From positions 56,863 through 120,862 of the forward strand of contig NZ_JFYN01000016.1 of assembly GCF_000631985.1 (NCBI RefSeq): a stretch of DNA of 64,000 nt. The letters run 5' to 3'. A program made the position numbers and the translations under genes. This stretch comes from Pseudomonas sp. RIT288 (GTDB taxonomy: Bacteria; Pseudomonadota; Gammaproteobacteria; Pseudomonadales; Pseudomonadaceae). Position 1 is the stretch's first letter; every line of letters starts with the position of its first letter. The notes under the pieces were generated by a model. That model was not told the DNA's origin. It worked only from the letters and a program-made list of their open reading frames with translations, and did no database searches. Shown piece by piece: positions 24,858 through 34,631 of the stretch.

Positions 24858-27800
24858 TCAATCCGCCAGCCAGCCATTCTCCCAGTAACGCAGGTTATCG
24901 CCTCGCAGCACGTAATCGCGCAGCACCACCTCGCGCAACTCGTCACCCATGCGGTAGCTGGCATCCGGGTCAGCCAGGTGCATGCGGATTGCCTGCAGCC
25001 ATTCATCCGTGGTGTTGGTCTTGACCCGCGTGCACGGCAGGTAGCCGCGATAGGCCTCGGTGTCGGTGCAGATCACCGGGTAACCGCAAGCCCCGTACTC
25101 CAGCAGACGCAGGTTGCTCTTGCAGTCGTTGAAGATGTGGAACTCCAGCGGCGCCAGGGCCAGATCGAGATTGAGGCTGGCCAGTTTCGCCGGGTACGCA
25201 TCAAGGGGAATCACCCCGTGGAACTCATGCATGTAGGGGCGCAGGTCATCCGGGCACATGCCGAAAAATACCCAGTCGACTTCATCGGCCAGTTCGCGCA
25301 CGACATCGGCGATCACTGCCAGGTCACCATGGTGACTGGTGCCGCCACCCCAGCCGACTCGCGGTTTTTTCGAAGTGCGGCGCTGGCTGCGCAGGTTGCA
25401 CCAGAACTCTTTCGCCAACATGTTCGGTACAACGCGAATGTCGTGATGCATGTCCGACAATGCGTTGGCCAATGGCTGAGTCGAGACCACGACACGGTCG
25501 CACATGCCGATCGCCCGCCGAACAATGCGCTCCATCTCATACTTGTCCGGCATGTTACGGATATGCGCATTGCGATGCGGAACATCGATGACGTAATCGT
25601 CCAGTTCGTAGATGCGCCGCGCATTGAAGTAGTTGCACAGCACCGGCATTTCGTTGACCGGCGCCTCCGTGTAACGCCCTTGCAGAACGATTACATCAGG
25701 CGACATACGCTCGATTTCAACGATCGGCGGCAGGTTCACGCTATAGCGAATCTGCCCTTGCACCCGACCTGTCGCTTCGAGTTCGATCAACGGCTGTGTG
25801 ATGCGATAGTGACCGATTGCGGAGGCGTTGATCGGCAACCCGAGAATCTTCGGCAGAGTGCTAGTGCTGAAAGGACTCCAGCCGGTGCGCAAGCCCGGTT
25901 CGAGCGTGAAGCTTGAGCCCGTGTGCTTGTGCAAAGACAGATTGGGATTGTAGGCAGGGTCACGGGCAACAACCGGCAGCCAGCGCTTGAAGAACGCTTC
26001 TTCTTGCTGATTGTGCGAAACCCCTTCTTCATCGTTGACCGCATCGACTGGCTGCGCACCCAGCGCCAGCGCCGCATAGGGCGTCCACACCACCAGATAA
26101 CCCTGCCGGGCTACGCGCAGCGCCAGATCCACTTCATACAGCATGCGCGGCAGGCTCTGCTCATCCAGGCCGCCCACGGCTTCGAACACCGACTTGCGCA
26201 CCATCAGGCAATCGGCGCCCACGGCGCTCAGATCCTGAACCACCTGCAAACGGAACATGTAGCCGGAGGATTGCATCGACTGGCCATAGAACGGCAAGCC
26301 GGCCGGCCCCTGCAAACCGAGCACCAGACCTGCATGCAAAACATAGCCATCAGGATTGAAAAGCTTGGCACCGACGATGCCGACTTCCGGGCGCTGAGCG
26401 TGATTGAGCAGTTCGTCGAGCCATTCAGCCTGAGTGATCACCGTATAAGGATTGAGCAGCAGGACGTATTCGCCCCTTGCCTGACTCACGGCAAAGTTGC
26501 GCAATGCGGCGACATTGCCCTGCTGCGGGTAGCTCAGCACGCGTACACGCTCGCTGCCCAATTGCGCCATGCCATCCAGCCAGGCACGGGCCTCGGCGGT
26601 CTGACTGCCATTGTCGACCAGCAGCAGCTCATATTCGCTGTAAGCGGTTTTTTCCAGCAGGCTCTCGACACAGCGTTGCAGCGCCGCAATCTGGTCGCGC
26701 GTCGAAATGATGATCGAGACCAACGGCCGATGCGCATGCCGATAATCGACTCGATTGAGCAGTTCGACACTGCCTCGGCGCAGGTCGTGGGAGATACCCA
26801 GACGGTCAAGATGGGCCGACAGCAATCGTGAATTGTTTTGCGTCACGGCCGGCAGCGACAGCCACTGGGTCAGGTCGAATGTCGACTCGATGGCAATCTC
26901 GGCCAGATGTCCGACCGCCTGGGTCCCGTGGTCTTCAACCATGCGCCAGAGCATGTCGTGAGGCGCAAGCTCAGTGAAGGTCGAATCGAAACCGCCGAGC
27001 GCCAGAAAAACCTCACGCCGGAACGCCAGCGCGCGGCCGACATAAGGGTAGCTGCGCATCAGATCCAGGTTGAAGTCGGGCTTGAATGCCGGCTCCACCG
27101 ATTCCCCTGCACGCAAGCTGCCTTCATCGCTGTACAGACAATGCAGGGCGCTGTTGAAGGCAATGCGCTCGGCCATCATCAGCAGGGCCGGGGGCACCAG
27201 ACGATCACCGGCGCGCAGCAGATAAAACCAGTCAGCACCTTCGAGCTGCGGCAGCAGCTGATTGATCTGTTGCAGGTAATCGTCCTGCAACGGCAAATGG
27301 AACACCCGCCCGTCCAGTACCGGTTCGGAACAATCGGTGGACAGTACCAGCGTCAACTCGGGTGGATAGACCTGCGCGGCGAGACTCTCCAGGGTTCGTT
27401 CCAGCGCCGCCGGACTGCCCTGCTCATCCACCACGACTGGCACGATTCGCGGCGTGGACGGCCAGCTCGCCAGCGTGTCCGGCAGCAATCTGCTCTGCAC
27501 GTCACTGAGCCTGCGGCACTCCAGCCATTGCGCATAGAGTTCGGCAAAACTCTGGCTGTCCGCGCCGACCTGCCAGATCTGCGCACTTTGTTTGGTACCC
27601 AGCGTGCGGCTCAGCGGCAGCTCCACCCAGACCCGGGGCGACTCATCTGCCTTGGGCATAGGCACATAACGCACCCACCCCTTCGCGGGCGCCGATTCTC
27701 CACTGCGCGCCTTGAGCATTTGCAGCAGCCATTGCTGCTCGACGGCCAAAGCATCCTTCATCACTTGCTGGCCACTCAGGCGATCCGGGTACAGGCGTTC

Positions 27801-28523
27801 GATACTCAAGACATGATTGGAGATCACCGCGTTGCCGCGTCGCAGCAAACACACGAACAACGCGAAATCGAGGCTCGCCACGAAACAGTGGTCCGGCTGC
27901 GTCAGCGCCGGCAGCAATTCGACAACGTCGGCGCGACGAAACAGGGCATTACTGAAACCACCGAGAAGGTTCGACGGGAACGTCTCGAAGAGCGCCAGCA
28001 GGTCATCCCCCTTGAACAACCCACTGACCGGTGACAGTGGCGTATTTTCCAGGCGTGAAGGCAGCACCATGTCGTCGGCGTCCCAGAACAGACGCTGGGC
28101 CAGCACCAGATTGACTTCGTCACGATTGGCCAACACATCAGCCTGACGCTCGATACAGCTGGCGAACAGCTGATCGTCATCACACAAAAACTTGATGAAT
28201 TCGCCCTGGGCCAGATCCAGGCAGGCTTGCAGATTGCCGACCATGCCCAAGGTGCGCGGGTTACGCACGTAATGCACGGCAACCCCGCTCTGCTCGGTTA
28301 TCGCCGCGACGATGGCTTCGATTTCAGGACCACGACTGTCATCGCACACGATGATTTCGAGATGGCCATAACCCTGGCTGACGGCACTGCGCAATGCGCG
28401 CTCGAAGAAGCGCGGATTGAAGGCAGGAATGACAAGGCTGACGAGAGGAAGTGGATTCACGGCGGGCTCGCAGGCGGTACGAGCCCGCTCGGTAAAGCGA
28501 GCCCATGAAACCGCTAAAAACAT
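24858..28523 (-). CDS. Giant three-domain glycosyltransferase (GT2-GT2-GT1)
   Basis: A protein of up to 1221 residues. A family 2 domain starts near residue 27 (PLVSLVIPAFNPRFFERALRSAV with CDDSRG and FLCDDDQLF). A second GT2 domain covers about 600-790 (PLVSIIISTRDQIAALQRCVESL, LLLVDNGS). A GT-B type (GT1-like) domain covers about 900-1215 (SAIGHYRITQPLIELEATGRV, RVGWGGGTSHHGD, LAPLEFHIFNDCKSNLRLLEYGACGYPVICT). It resembles the very large FgtA/OrfN-type transferases of Pseudomonas flagellin islands and probably builds the glycan on flagellin. The start is uncertain: the ATG at 28523 has no clear Shine-Dalgarno, and a GTG about 22 codons later (VNPLPLVSLV) is possible. It has its own strong terminator. 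Confidence 0.88.
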   Translation of the reverse strand: MFLAVSWARFTERARTACEPAVNPLPLVSLVIPAFNPRFFERALRSAVSQGYGHLEIIVCDDSRGPEIEAIVAAITEQSGVAVHYVRNPRTLGMVGNLQACLDLAQGEFIKFLCDDDQLFASCIERQADVLANRDEVNLVLAQRLFWDADDMVLPSRLENTPLSPVSGLFKGDDLLALFETFPSNLLGGFSNALFRRADVVELLPALTQPDHCFVASLDFALFVCLLRRGNAVISNHVLSIERLYPDRLSGQQVMKDALAVEQQWLLQMLKARSGESAPAKGWVRYVPMPKADESPRVWVELPLSRTLGTKQSAQIWQVGADSQSFAELYAQWLECRRLSDVQSRLLPDTLASWPSTPRIVPVVVDEQGSPAALERTLESLAAQVYPPELTLVLSTDCSEPVLDGRVFHLPLQDDYLQQINQLLPQLEGADWFYLLRAGDRLVPPALLMMAERIAFNSALHCLYSDEGSLRAGESVEPAFKPDFNLDLMRSYPYVGRALAFRREVFLALGGFDSTFTELAPHDMLWRMVEDHGTQAVGHLAEIAIESTFDLTQWLSLPAVTQNNSRLLSAHLDRLGISHDLRRGSVELLNRVDYRHAHRPLVSIIISTRDQIAALQRCVESLLEKTAYSEYELLLVDNGSQTAEARAWLDGMAQLGSERVRVLSYPQQGNVAALRNFAVSQARGEYVLLLNPYTVITQAEWLDELLNHAQRPEVGIVGAKLFNPDGYVLHAGLVLGLQGPAGLPFYGQSMQSSGYMFRLQVVQDLSAVGADCLMVRKSVFEAVGGLDEQSLPRMLYEVDLALRVARQGYLVVWTPYAALALGAQPVDAVNDEEGVSHNQQEEAFFKRWLPVVARDPAYNPNLSLHKHTGSSFTLEPGLRTGWSPFSTSTLPKILGLPINASAIGHYRITQPLIELEATGRVQGQIRYSVNLPPIVEIERMSPDVIVLQGRYTEAPVNEMPVLCNYFNARRIYELDDYVIDVPHRNAHIRNMPDKYEMERIVRRAIGMCDRVVVSTQPLANALSDMHHDIRVVPNMLAKEFWCNLRSQRRTSKKPRVGWGGGTSHHGDLAVIADVVRELADEVDWVFFGMCPDDLRPYMHEFHGVIPLDAYPAKLASLNLDLALAPLEFHIFNDCKSNLRLLEYGACGYPVICTDTEAYRGYLPCTRVKTNTTDEWLQAIRMHLADPDASYRMGDELREVVLRDYVLRGDNLRYWENGWLAD

Positions 28524-28541
28524 AAACTGAGGAACTGGGCA

Positions 28542-28564
28542 AACGGGCGCTCGCGCGCCCCGTT
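28542..28564 (-). terminator. Putative flgL terminator
   Basis: Five bases after the flgL stop, the minus strand has an AACGGGGCGC/GCGCCCGTT stem with one bulged base, a GCGA loop and a short TT tail. It separates the flg operon from the giant glycosyltransferase gene. The T-run is weak. Confidence 0.5.
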
Positions 28565-28568
28565 AGCG

Positions 28569-30140
28569 TCAGATCTTGTTGAACAGCCCCAACTGACTGA
28601 TCTTGCTGAAGGCCAACTGCGAGGCTTGCAGCATGGTCTGCTGCAAGGTCAGGCGGGTCATCACCTCGGCCGGATCCGAGTCACGGATCGAACCCTGGGT
28701 CATGGTGTTGGCCTGAATCAGACTCTGGTTAGTCGTGTCCTGGTCGTCGAGCGACTGTCCACGAGCACCGATCGAGGTCACGGCAGCGCCAATCTGGTTG
28801 GAGGCGCTATCGAGGTTGCCCAACGCCGACTCCATGGCCCCCTGGAATTGCTGCTTGACCACCGGATCACCATCGATCGGCAGGTTCAGCGCCGTGACCA
28901 TCTGGCCCAGGGTGTCGAGCACGTTCTGGGTCTGGTGGTTGTTGGACTGGATCGAGAACTGATCGCCCGCGCCCGGCGTACCGCCGATGGCGAAAGTCAC
29001 ACCGGCAGCCGTGGCGTTGCCACCGACCATGGTGCCCGAGGACACCGGTTTGCTGTCAGCGGTCACGGGTGCCGCGTACAGATCGAAGTCGGTGGCGCTG
29101 GTGAACTTCAGCACCGCACCGCCGCCCGACGGGAAAGCCCCACTGTAGGCCGCCTGGTCGGTCACGCTGGCGCCGGTGATCACTGCGGTCGACGGATTGC
29201 CGGGGCTGCGCGCGGTGGTGAATGAGTCAGGCGTGGCCGACAGCTGGAAGCTGTGACCGGCGATGACCGCGTCCGGATTGGTGTCACCGGCCTTGAGGTT
29301 GATGTTCAACTTCAAGTCGACGCCGCGGAAGCTGACGGCCTGGTTGGTGCCGTTGCTGTTGCTGATCACGCCGTTCTGGCTGGCTTCGGACGTCACGTCG
29401 TTGCCCAAGGCATCGGTGATCTTCAACTGGGTGCTGCTGACAAAGCTGACAGTGTACGGCTGTCCGCCGGAGAATTTGGCGTTGTACGTCGCCGCAGTGC
29501 CGACCGTACCGTTGGACAGCACCACACGACCGTCATCCACCGCCGGAGCGGTCATGGTGGTCTGGGTGCGGCTGGTGTTGATGGTCTGCTGGAACGCGTC
29601 CCAACCGGTAGTGTTGGTCGCGACCGACATACCGTCACCAATGCCCAGATTGATCTGGGTCTGGTCACCGTTGTAGGTGTAGGTGCCGTCGACGTTCTGC
29701 GAGTACGGCGCGGTATCGGTCTTGGAACCGGAGAACAGATAGTTGCCGTTGGCGTCCTTGGAGTTCATCAGGCCCAGCACCTGTTGCTGGATCTGGCCCA
29801 GTTCCGCCGCGTACGCCTTGCGGTCAGCATCGGTGGCGATGCCGTTGTTGGCGGCCAGGCCGATTTCCTTGGCGCGCTGCAAAGCTGTAGTGATGGAGTT
29901 CAGAGTGGACTCCTGCACGGTCAGCGCGCTCTTGGTGGTGTCGATATTGCCCTGATACTGGTCGAGCATCGCACTTTGCTGACCCAGCTTGAGCAGACGA
30001 CCGGCGCCGATCGGATCGTCGGCAGCGGTGTTGATGCGCTGCAGACTGCTCGCTTCGTTGGCGGTCTCGACCGTCTTGCTGTAGTTGCGCTGATATTGAG
30101 CAGCTTGCGTCGCGTAATACTGGGCGGTGGAAATGCGCAT
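28569..30140 (-). CDS. flgL: Hook-filament junction protein FlgL (HAP3)
   Basis: A 523-residue flagellin-like protein. The N-terminus MRISTAQYYATQAAQYQRN and C-terminus LTLQQTMLQASQLAFSKISQLGLFNKI form the coiled-coil D0/D1 that joins FlgK to the filament. The central Gly/Ser/Thr/Val-rich insertion (about residues 190-400) makes it about 80 residues longer than P. aeruginosa FlgL. It is exported by the flagellar type III system without a signal peptide. It is the last gene of flgFGHIJKL, 13 bp after flgK. Confidence 0.96.
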   Translation of the reverse strand: MRISTAQYYATQAAQYQRNYSKTVETANEASSLQRINTAADDPIGAGRLLKLGQQSAMLDQYQGNIDTTKSALTVQESTLNSITTALQRAKEIGLAANNGIATDADRKAYAAELGQIQQQVLGLMNSKDANGNYLFSGSKTDTAPYSQNVDGTYTYNGDQTQINLGIGDGMSVATNTTGWDAFQQTINTSRTQTTMTAPAVDDGRVVLSNGTVGTAATYNAKFSGGQPYTVSFVSSTQLKITDALGNDVTSEASQNGVISNSNGTNQAVSFRGVDLKLNINLKAGDTNPDAVIAGHSFQLSATPDSFTTARSPGNPSTAVITGASVTDQAAYSGAFPSGGGAVLKFTSATDFDLYAAPVTADSKPVSSGTMVGGNATAAGVTFAIGGTPGAGDQFSIQSNNHQTQNVLDTLGQMVTALNLPIDGDPVVKQQFQGAMESALGNLDSASNQIGAAVTSIGARGQSLDDQDTTNQSLIQANTMTQGSIRDSDPAEVMTRLTLQQTMLQASQLAFSKISQLGLFNKI

Positions 30141-30153
30141 GAATTACGACTCC

Positions 30154-32199
30154 TTAAAGACTGTTGATCAGCGTGGCGAAGGTTTCCTGCGCAGCTTTGA
30201 TGATCTGCGAAGACGCTGTGTAGTACTGCTGATACTTGACCAGGTTGCCGGTCTCTTCATCGAGGTTGACCTGGGACAGCGAATCACGCGCGCCCTTGGC
30301 CTGATCCAGAATCACCGAGGTGGCGGCGTTGTCGGATTTGCTCTGCGCCGCTTTAGTACCGACATTGGTCACCAGCTTGTTGTAGGCGTCGGTCAGGCTG
30401 ATGCCTTTGCTGCCGCTGCCGGTGTCCACGGTCTGCTTGGTCTGCAGGCCAACCAGTGCCTGTGCGTTGCGGTTGTCCGAAGAGGCCGCGCCGGTCAGGT
30501 TGATGGTGAAGGTTTCGCCGGACTTCGGCGTCGCGCCCACGGTGGTCTGTACGGTGAAGGTCTTCTGCACGTTCGGCGTGACAGTGGTGTCCATTACCGG
30601 CGCACCGGTGGAGTCGACCATACCGACCTTGAGGTTCAAGGTGTTGGCCTGCCCCGGCACGATGGTGCCCGAACCGATGGTGTTGCCCTTGGCGTCGACC
30701 ATGTTGTACGACTGACTGCCGCTGGCGACCGCACCGAACACCAGCTTGACCGGCGTCGAATATTTGAGCGCATTCTGCAACTCGGTCTGCGACGCCGGGT
30801 TGTAGATGTTGATCGAATCGGTCAGCGTCGGCTGGGTGTAGGTGCCGGAATTGTTGGCACTGGCCACGCCGGTCAACGGTGCCGCCGCAGCGATTTTCTT
30901 CGGATCGGTCAGTACCGTCTGAATAGTGCTCGCCGCGTTACGCGTCGGCGTCACCTTGAAGGTGTCGCCAGCGCTCAGGGCGCCGCCGTTGAGGGCCAGG
31001 GTGAAGCCGTCGATCACCGGCGGTGGTGTGGTCGTGGTGCTGAACGACCCCATGTCGGTGCCATCGGAGCGCTTGACCGAATAGTTGGTGGCGCTGGTGA
31101 AGGTCACCTGATAATCGCTGGTGGTCAGCTTGCCGGTGTCCTTGATGGTGACATCGAGGTTGCCCGAGCCGGCACTATTGGTCGACTGCGCAATACTGCG
31201 CTGACTGACCAGCGCGGCACTGTTGATGTTGTTGAAGATTGCCGCGCCGAAGTCACCGTTCTTGTCGATGCCCTGGGCTTGCTGGCTGTTGACCTGATCG
31301 GCCACCACCAGTGCAACACGCCCCAACTCATTGAGCGCCGGGTCGAGCACTTCTTTGCGATAAGTCAGCAGGCCACCGATTTCGCCACCGCTCATGGCCG
31401 ACGTAATGTCGATCACGCTTGAGCCGCGGTCCAGCTGAATGGCCATCCGCGTCGGATCGTCCTTGCTCGGCACGGTGCTCAGGGTGTTGGTGGTGTTGCC
31501 GATCACCAGCGGCTGGCCGGTGCCGATATACACGTCAAAACTGGTGCCACGTTCGACGACCTGCGCCCCAGTCAGCTCGGAGAGCTGGCGCACGGCTTCG
31601 TTACGGCTGTCGAGCAGATCGTTCGGCTGGCCGCCGCTGGTGGAAATCTCGCCGATCTTCTGATTGAGATTGGCAATCGAAGTGGCCAGTTTGTTGACCT
31701 GAGAGGTCATGTCGCCCAGGTTGCCGTTGATCGTGGTGTTCTGATCGTTCAGCTGTTTGGCCAGCGCATTGAAACGGCTGGTCAGCGCCTGCGCACCGGT
31801 CAGCACCGACTGACGGGAAGTGTCGTCGGTGGCCGAGGTCGCTACGCCCTGCATCGAGGTGAAGAACTTCTGCAGCACACCGGTCAGGCCGGTGTTGGTA
31901 TCGGACATCGAGGCATCCAGCGCAGTGGCCTGGGCACCGTACGCAGCCGCTTCGCTGTTGAGCGAGGTGGCGGTATGCAGCTGGTTTTCAAGGTAAGAGT
32001 TGTAGACCCGGCGCACATCGGCCAGGGTCGTCCCCGTACCGATGAAGACGTTGCCGAACTGCTGCGAGGACTTGGTGCCCTGCACGGTTTGCTGACGTGA
32101 ATAACCGGCGGTGTCGACGTTGGCAATGTTGTTACCTGTGGTCGCGAGAGAGGAAGAACTCGCGGACAACCCCGACATCCCGATATTGAGCAAACTCAT
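30154..32199 (-). CDS. flgK: Hook-filament junction protein FlgK (HAP1)
   Basis: A 681-residue protein, close to the ~683 of P. aeruginosa FlgK. The N-terminus MSLLNIGMSGLSASSSSLATTGNNIANVDTAGYSRQ is the conserved FlgK/rod-hook signature. The C-terminus SQVNLDEETGNLVKYQQYYTASSQIIKAAQETFATLINSL forms the coiled-coil partner. The middle (about 330-600) holds repetitive beta-rich Ser/Thr domains exposed on the junction. FlgK sits between hook FlgE and FlgL. The 21-bp gap to flgJ and 13-bp gap to flgL indicate one operon. Confidence 0.97.
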   Translation of the reverse strand: MSLLNIGMSGLSASSSSLATTGNNIANVDTAGYSRQQTVQGTKSSQQFGNVFIGTGTTLADVRRVYNSYLENQLHTATSLNSEAAAYGAQATALDASMSDTNTGLTGVLQKFFTSMQGVATSATDDTSRQSVLTGAQALTSRFNALAKQLNDQNTTINGNLGDMTSQVNKLATSIANLNQKIGEISTSGGQPNDLLDSRNEAVRQLSELTGAQVVERGTSFDVYIGTGQPLVIGNTTNTLSTVPSKDDPTRMAIQLDRGSSVIDITSAMSGGEIGGLLTYRKEVLDPALNELGRVALVVADQVNSQQAQGIDKNGDFGAAIFNNINSAALVSQRSIAQSTNSAGSGNLDVTIKDTGKLTTSDYQVTFTSATNYSVKRSDGTDMGSFSTTTTPPPVIDGFTLALNGGALSAGDTFKVTPTRNAASTIQTVLTDPKKIAAAAPLTGVASANNSGTYTQPTLTDSINIYNPASQTELQNALKYSTPVKLVFGAVASGSQSYNMVDAKGNTIGSGTIVPGQANTLNLKVGMVDSTGAPVMDTTVTPNVQKTFTVQTTVGATPKSGETFTINLTGAASSDNRNAQALVGLQTKQTVDTGSGSKGISLTDAYNKLVTNVGTKAAQSKSDNAATSVILDQAKGARDSLSQVNLDEETGNLVKYQQYYTASSQIIKAAQETFATLINSL

Positions 32200-32220
32200 G
32201 ATTCAAACCTTACCGTGTGT

Positions 32221-33504
32221 TTATAGAGGCGTCGTTGAAACGCCGGCCGCAGCGTAGTTTTCGAAACTGTTCATCTGCTTGGCTATCTGCGAAATCTTCG
32301 TCGCGTAGTTCGGGTCGGTCGCGTAACCGGCCTTTTGCAACTCGCGTACAAACTGTTCTGGGTTATCGGCCGACTTCACGACATCTTGATAGCGATTGTT
32401 GGTCTGCAGCAAAGTCACCAGATCGTGGAAACTGTCTTTGTACGAGGCATAGGAACGGAACTGCGCCGTCTCCTTGACCATCTGCCCGTTGCGGAACTCG
32501 CTGGTGATCGCCCGGGCCGAATCGCCGGTCCAGTTGCTGCTGGCCTTGATGCCGAACAGGTTGTGACTGCTGCTGCCATCCTGGGCGCGCATGACCGATT
32601 TGCCCCAGCCGGTTTCCAGTGCGGCTTGTGCCACCAGATAACGCGGATCGACGCCAATACGCGCGGCGGCTTCTTTGGCCATCGGCAGCATGGTGTTGAC
32701 GAATTCATCGGCGGAGCCGAACGCGCGCTTGGCCGGCGCCAGCGGAATCTGCGCCATCGCCCGACCGTAAATCTGCATTTGCCCGCCGGACGCCTTGGCG
32801 TCTTCGGCACGGGTCAGCCAGTCGCCGTTGTACAGCGGGCCGGCGCCGGTGGCGGCCGTGGTCGCGGCACGTTGCGGCAAGGCATTGGCCACAGTCGGCG
32901 TGGCGGAAGGCACCAGACCGGCGAGCAAACGATCAGCCAGCTTCGGTGGCAATGCCAGACGACGCTTGTTGATCATTTCCATGTCGTTGGTGTGCACGGC
33001 TTCGGTATTGGCGACACGCCCGGAACGCGACGCCCACAACGGGCGCTCGCCATTGAGCCGTGACAGCGGGCCGATCCCCGTGGTGCCGGCGGCAATCGGC
33101 GTCTGCACCGCAGCGGCTTTCGCCGCCTCTTGCTTGGCGGCGGATGCGGCCGCCGCCTCACCCGGTGCCAGCGGTTTGTTCCTCGACATCTGCTTCATCA
33201 GCACGTCGGCCAGACCGATACCACCGCCCTCGCGGGACAGCGACACCGCCAGTTGCTGGTCGTACATCTCCTGATATTGCTTGGCCGCCGGCGTGTTCAT
33301 CGGGTTGTCTTTACCCAACGCCTCGGTGGCCGAACGCATCGACTTGAGCATTTCGCCAAGAAACAGCGATTCGAATTCCTGCGCCACCTTGCGCATGTTC
33401 GCATCGCTGTTCTTGTCGCCGACCTTGAGCTGGTTCAGACGATTGAGATCGGAGTACGAACCCGAATCGCCAGTGCCCACCAGACTGCCTTTGCGCATAT
33501 CCAT
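32221..33504 (-). CDS. flgJ: Flagellar rod cap/peptidoglycan hydrolase FlgJ
   Basis: A 427-residue two-domain protein. The N-terminal rod-binding domain (about residues 35-105) contains AQEFESLFLGEMLKSMRSA. The C-terminal glucosaminidase/muramidase domain (about 262-420) has the catalytic Glu297 in AQAALETGWGKSVM and the SSHNLFGIKASSNWTG motif. The long Ala-rich linker (about 110-260) makes it longer than the enteric protein, as in other pseudomonads. It caps the growing rod and opens a hole in the peptidoglycan. It lies 11 bp after flgI. Confidence 0.96.
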   Translation of the reverse strand: MDMRKGSLVGTGDSGSYSDLNRLNQLKVGDKNSDANMRKVAQEFESLFLGEMLKSMRSATEALGKDNPMNTPAAKQYQEMYDQQLAVSLSREGGGIGLADVLMKQMSRNKPLAPGEAAAASAAKQEAAKAAAVQTPIAAGTTGIGPLSRLNGERPLWASRSGRVANTEAVHTNDMEMINKRRLALPPKLADRLLAGLVPSATPTVANALPQRAATTAATGAGPLYNGDWLTRAEDAKASGGQMQIYGRAMAQIPLAPAKRAFGSADEFVNTMLPMAKEAAARIGVDPRYLVAQAALETGWGKSVMRAQDGSSSHNLFGIKASSNWTGDSARAITSEFRNGQMVKETAQFRSYASYKDSFHDLVTLLQTNNRYQDVVKSADNPEQFVRELQKAGYATDPNYATKISQIAKQMNSFENYAAAGVSTTPL

Positions 33505-33515
33505 GGTCGCCGCCC

Positions 33516-34631
33516 TCAGATCACGATCAGGTCGGCTTGCAACGCGCCGGCCTGCTTCAGTGCTTCGAGAATGGCCATCAGGTCACCCGGTGCCGCGCCG
33601 ACCTGGTTCACCGCCCGCACGATTTCGTCGAGGGTGGTACCCGGGCCGAACTTGAACATCGGCTTGGCTTCCTGCTGGGCGTTGACCCGCGAGCGTGGCA
33701 CCACGGCGGTCTGGCCGTTGGACAACGGGCCCGGCTGGCTGACGATCGGGTCTTCGGTGATGGTCACAGTCAGGCTGCCGTGAGTCACGGCGGCCGGCGA
33801 AACTTTCACGTTCTGGCCGATGACGATGGTGCCGGTACGCGAGTTGATGATGACTTTCGCCACCGCCTGACCCGGGTCGACTTCAAGGTTTTCGAGGATC
33901 GACAGATAGTCGACGCGCTGGCTCGGATCGAGCGGCGCCGTCACACGAATCGAGCCGCCGTCGATGGCTTGCGCCACGCCAGGGCCGAGCATGTCGTTGA
34001 TCTTGTCGACGATGCGTTTGGCGGTGGTGAAGTCGGAACGGTTGAGGTTCAGCGTCAGGCTGTTGCCCTGATTGAAACCGCTCGGTACCGAACGCTCAAC
34101 CGACGCACCACCGGGGATACGACCGGCCGACGGAACGTTGACGGTGATTTTCGAACCGTCACGACCTTCGGCATCGAAACCGCCGACCACCAGGTTGCCC
34201 TGAGCGATGGCGTAGACGTTGCCGTCGATACCCTTGAGCGGGGTCAGCAACAGGGTGCCGCCGCGCAGGCTCTTGGAGTTACCGATGGAAGACACGGTAA
34301 TGTCGACCTGCTGACCCGGTTTGGCGAACGCCGGCAGATCGGCACTCACCGATACCGCCGCGACGTTTTTCAACTGCACGTTGCCCGATCCCGGCGGCAC
34401 CTTGATGCCGAACTGCGAGAGCATGTTGTTGAAGGTCTGCAGGGTGAACGGGGTTTGCGTCGTCTGGTCGCCGGTGCCGTTAAGCCCGACCACCAGGCCG
34501 TAACCGATCAACTGGTTGGAACGCACGCCGGAAATGCTGGCGATATCTTTCAACCGCTCGGCGTGAGCACCAAAGGCAGCGGACATCATGGCCGCCGCCA
34601 GCATGAAGCTTTTCAGATTCAACGTAGCCAC
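33516..34631 (-). CDS. flgI: Flagellar P-ring protein FlgI
   Basis: A 371-residue P-ring subunit. A Sec signal peptide (about residues 1-24, cut after AFGAHA) is followed by the highly conserved ERLKDIASISGVRSNQLIGYGLVVGLNGTGDQTTQTPFT. The C-terminus has TLDEIVRAVNQVGAAPGDLMAILEALKQAGAL, typical of FlgI. FlgI forms the bushing in the peptidoglycan layer. The start appears to be GTG (34629-34631), directly after the flgH stop TAG; an internal ATG nine codons on would shorten the signal peptide too much. Confidence 0.96.
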   Translation of the reverse strand: MATLNLKSFMLAAAMMSAAFGAHAERLKDIASISGVRSNQLIGYGLVVGLNGTGDQTTQTPFTLQTFNNMLSQFGIKVPPGSGNVQLKNVAAVSVSADLPAFAKPGQQVDITVSSIGNSKSLRGGTLLLTPLKGIDGNVYAIAQGNLVVGGFDAEGRDGSKITVNVPSAGRIPGGASVERSVPSGFNQGNSLTLNLNRSDFTTAKRIVDKINDMLGPGVAQAIDGGSIRVTAPLDPSQRVDYLSILENLEVDPGQAVAKVIINSRTGTIVIGQNVKVSPAAVTHGSLTVTITEDPIVSQPGPLSNGQTAVVPRSRVNAQQEAKPMFKFGPGTTLDEIVRAVNQVGAAPGDLMAILEALKQAGALQADLIVI

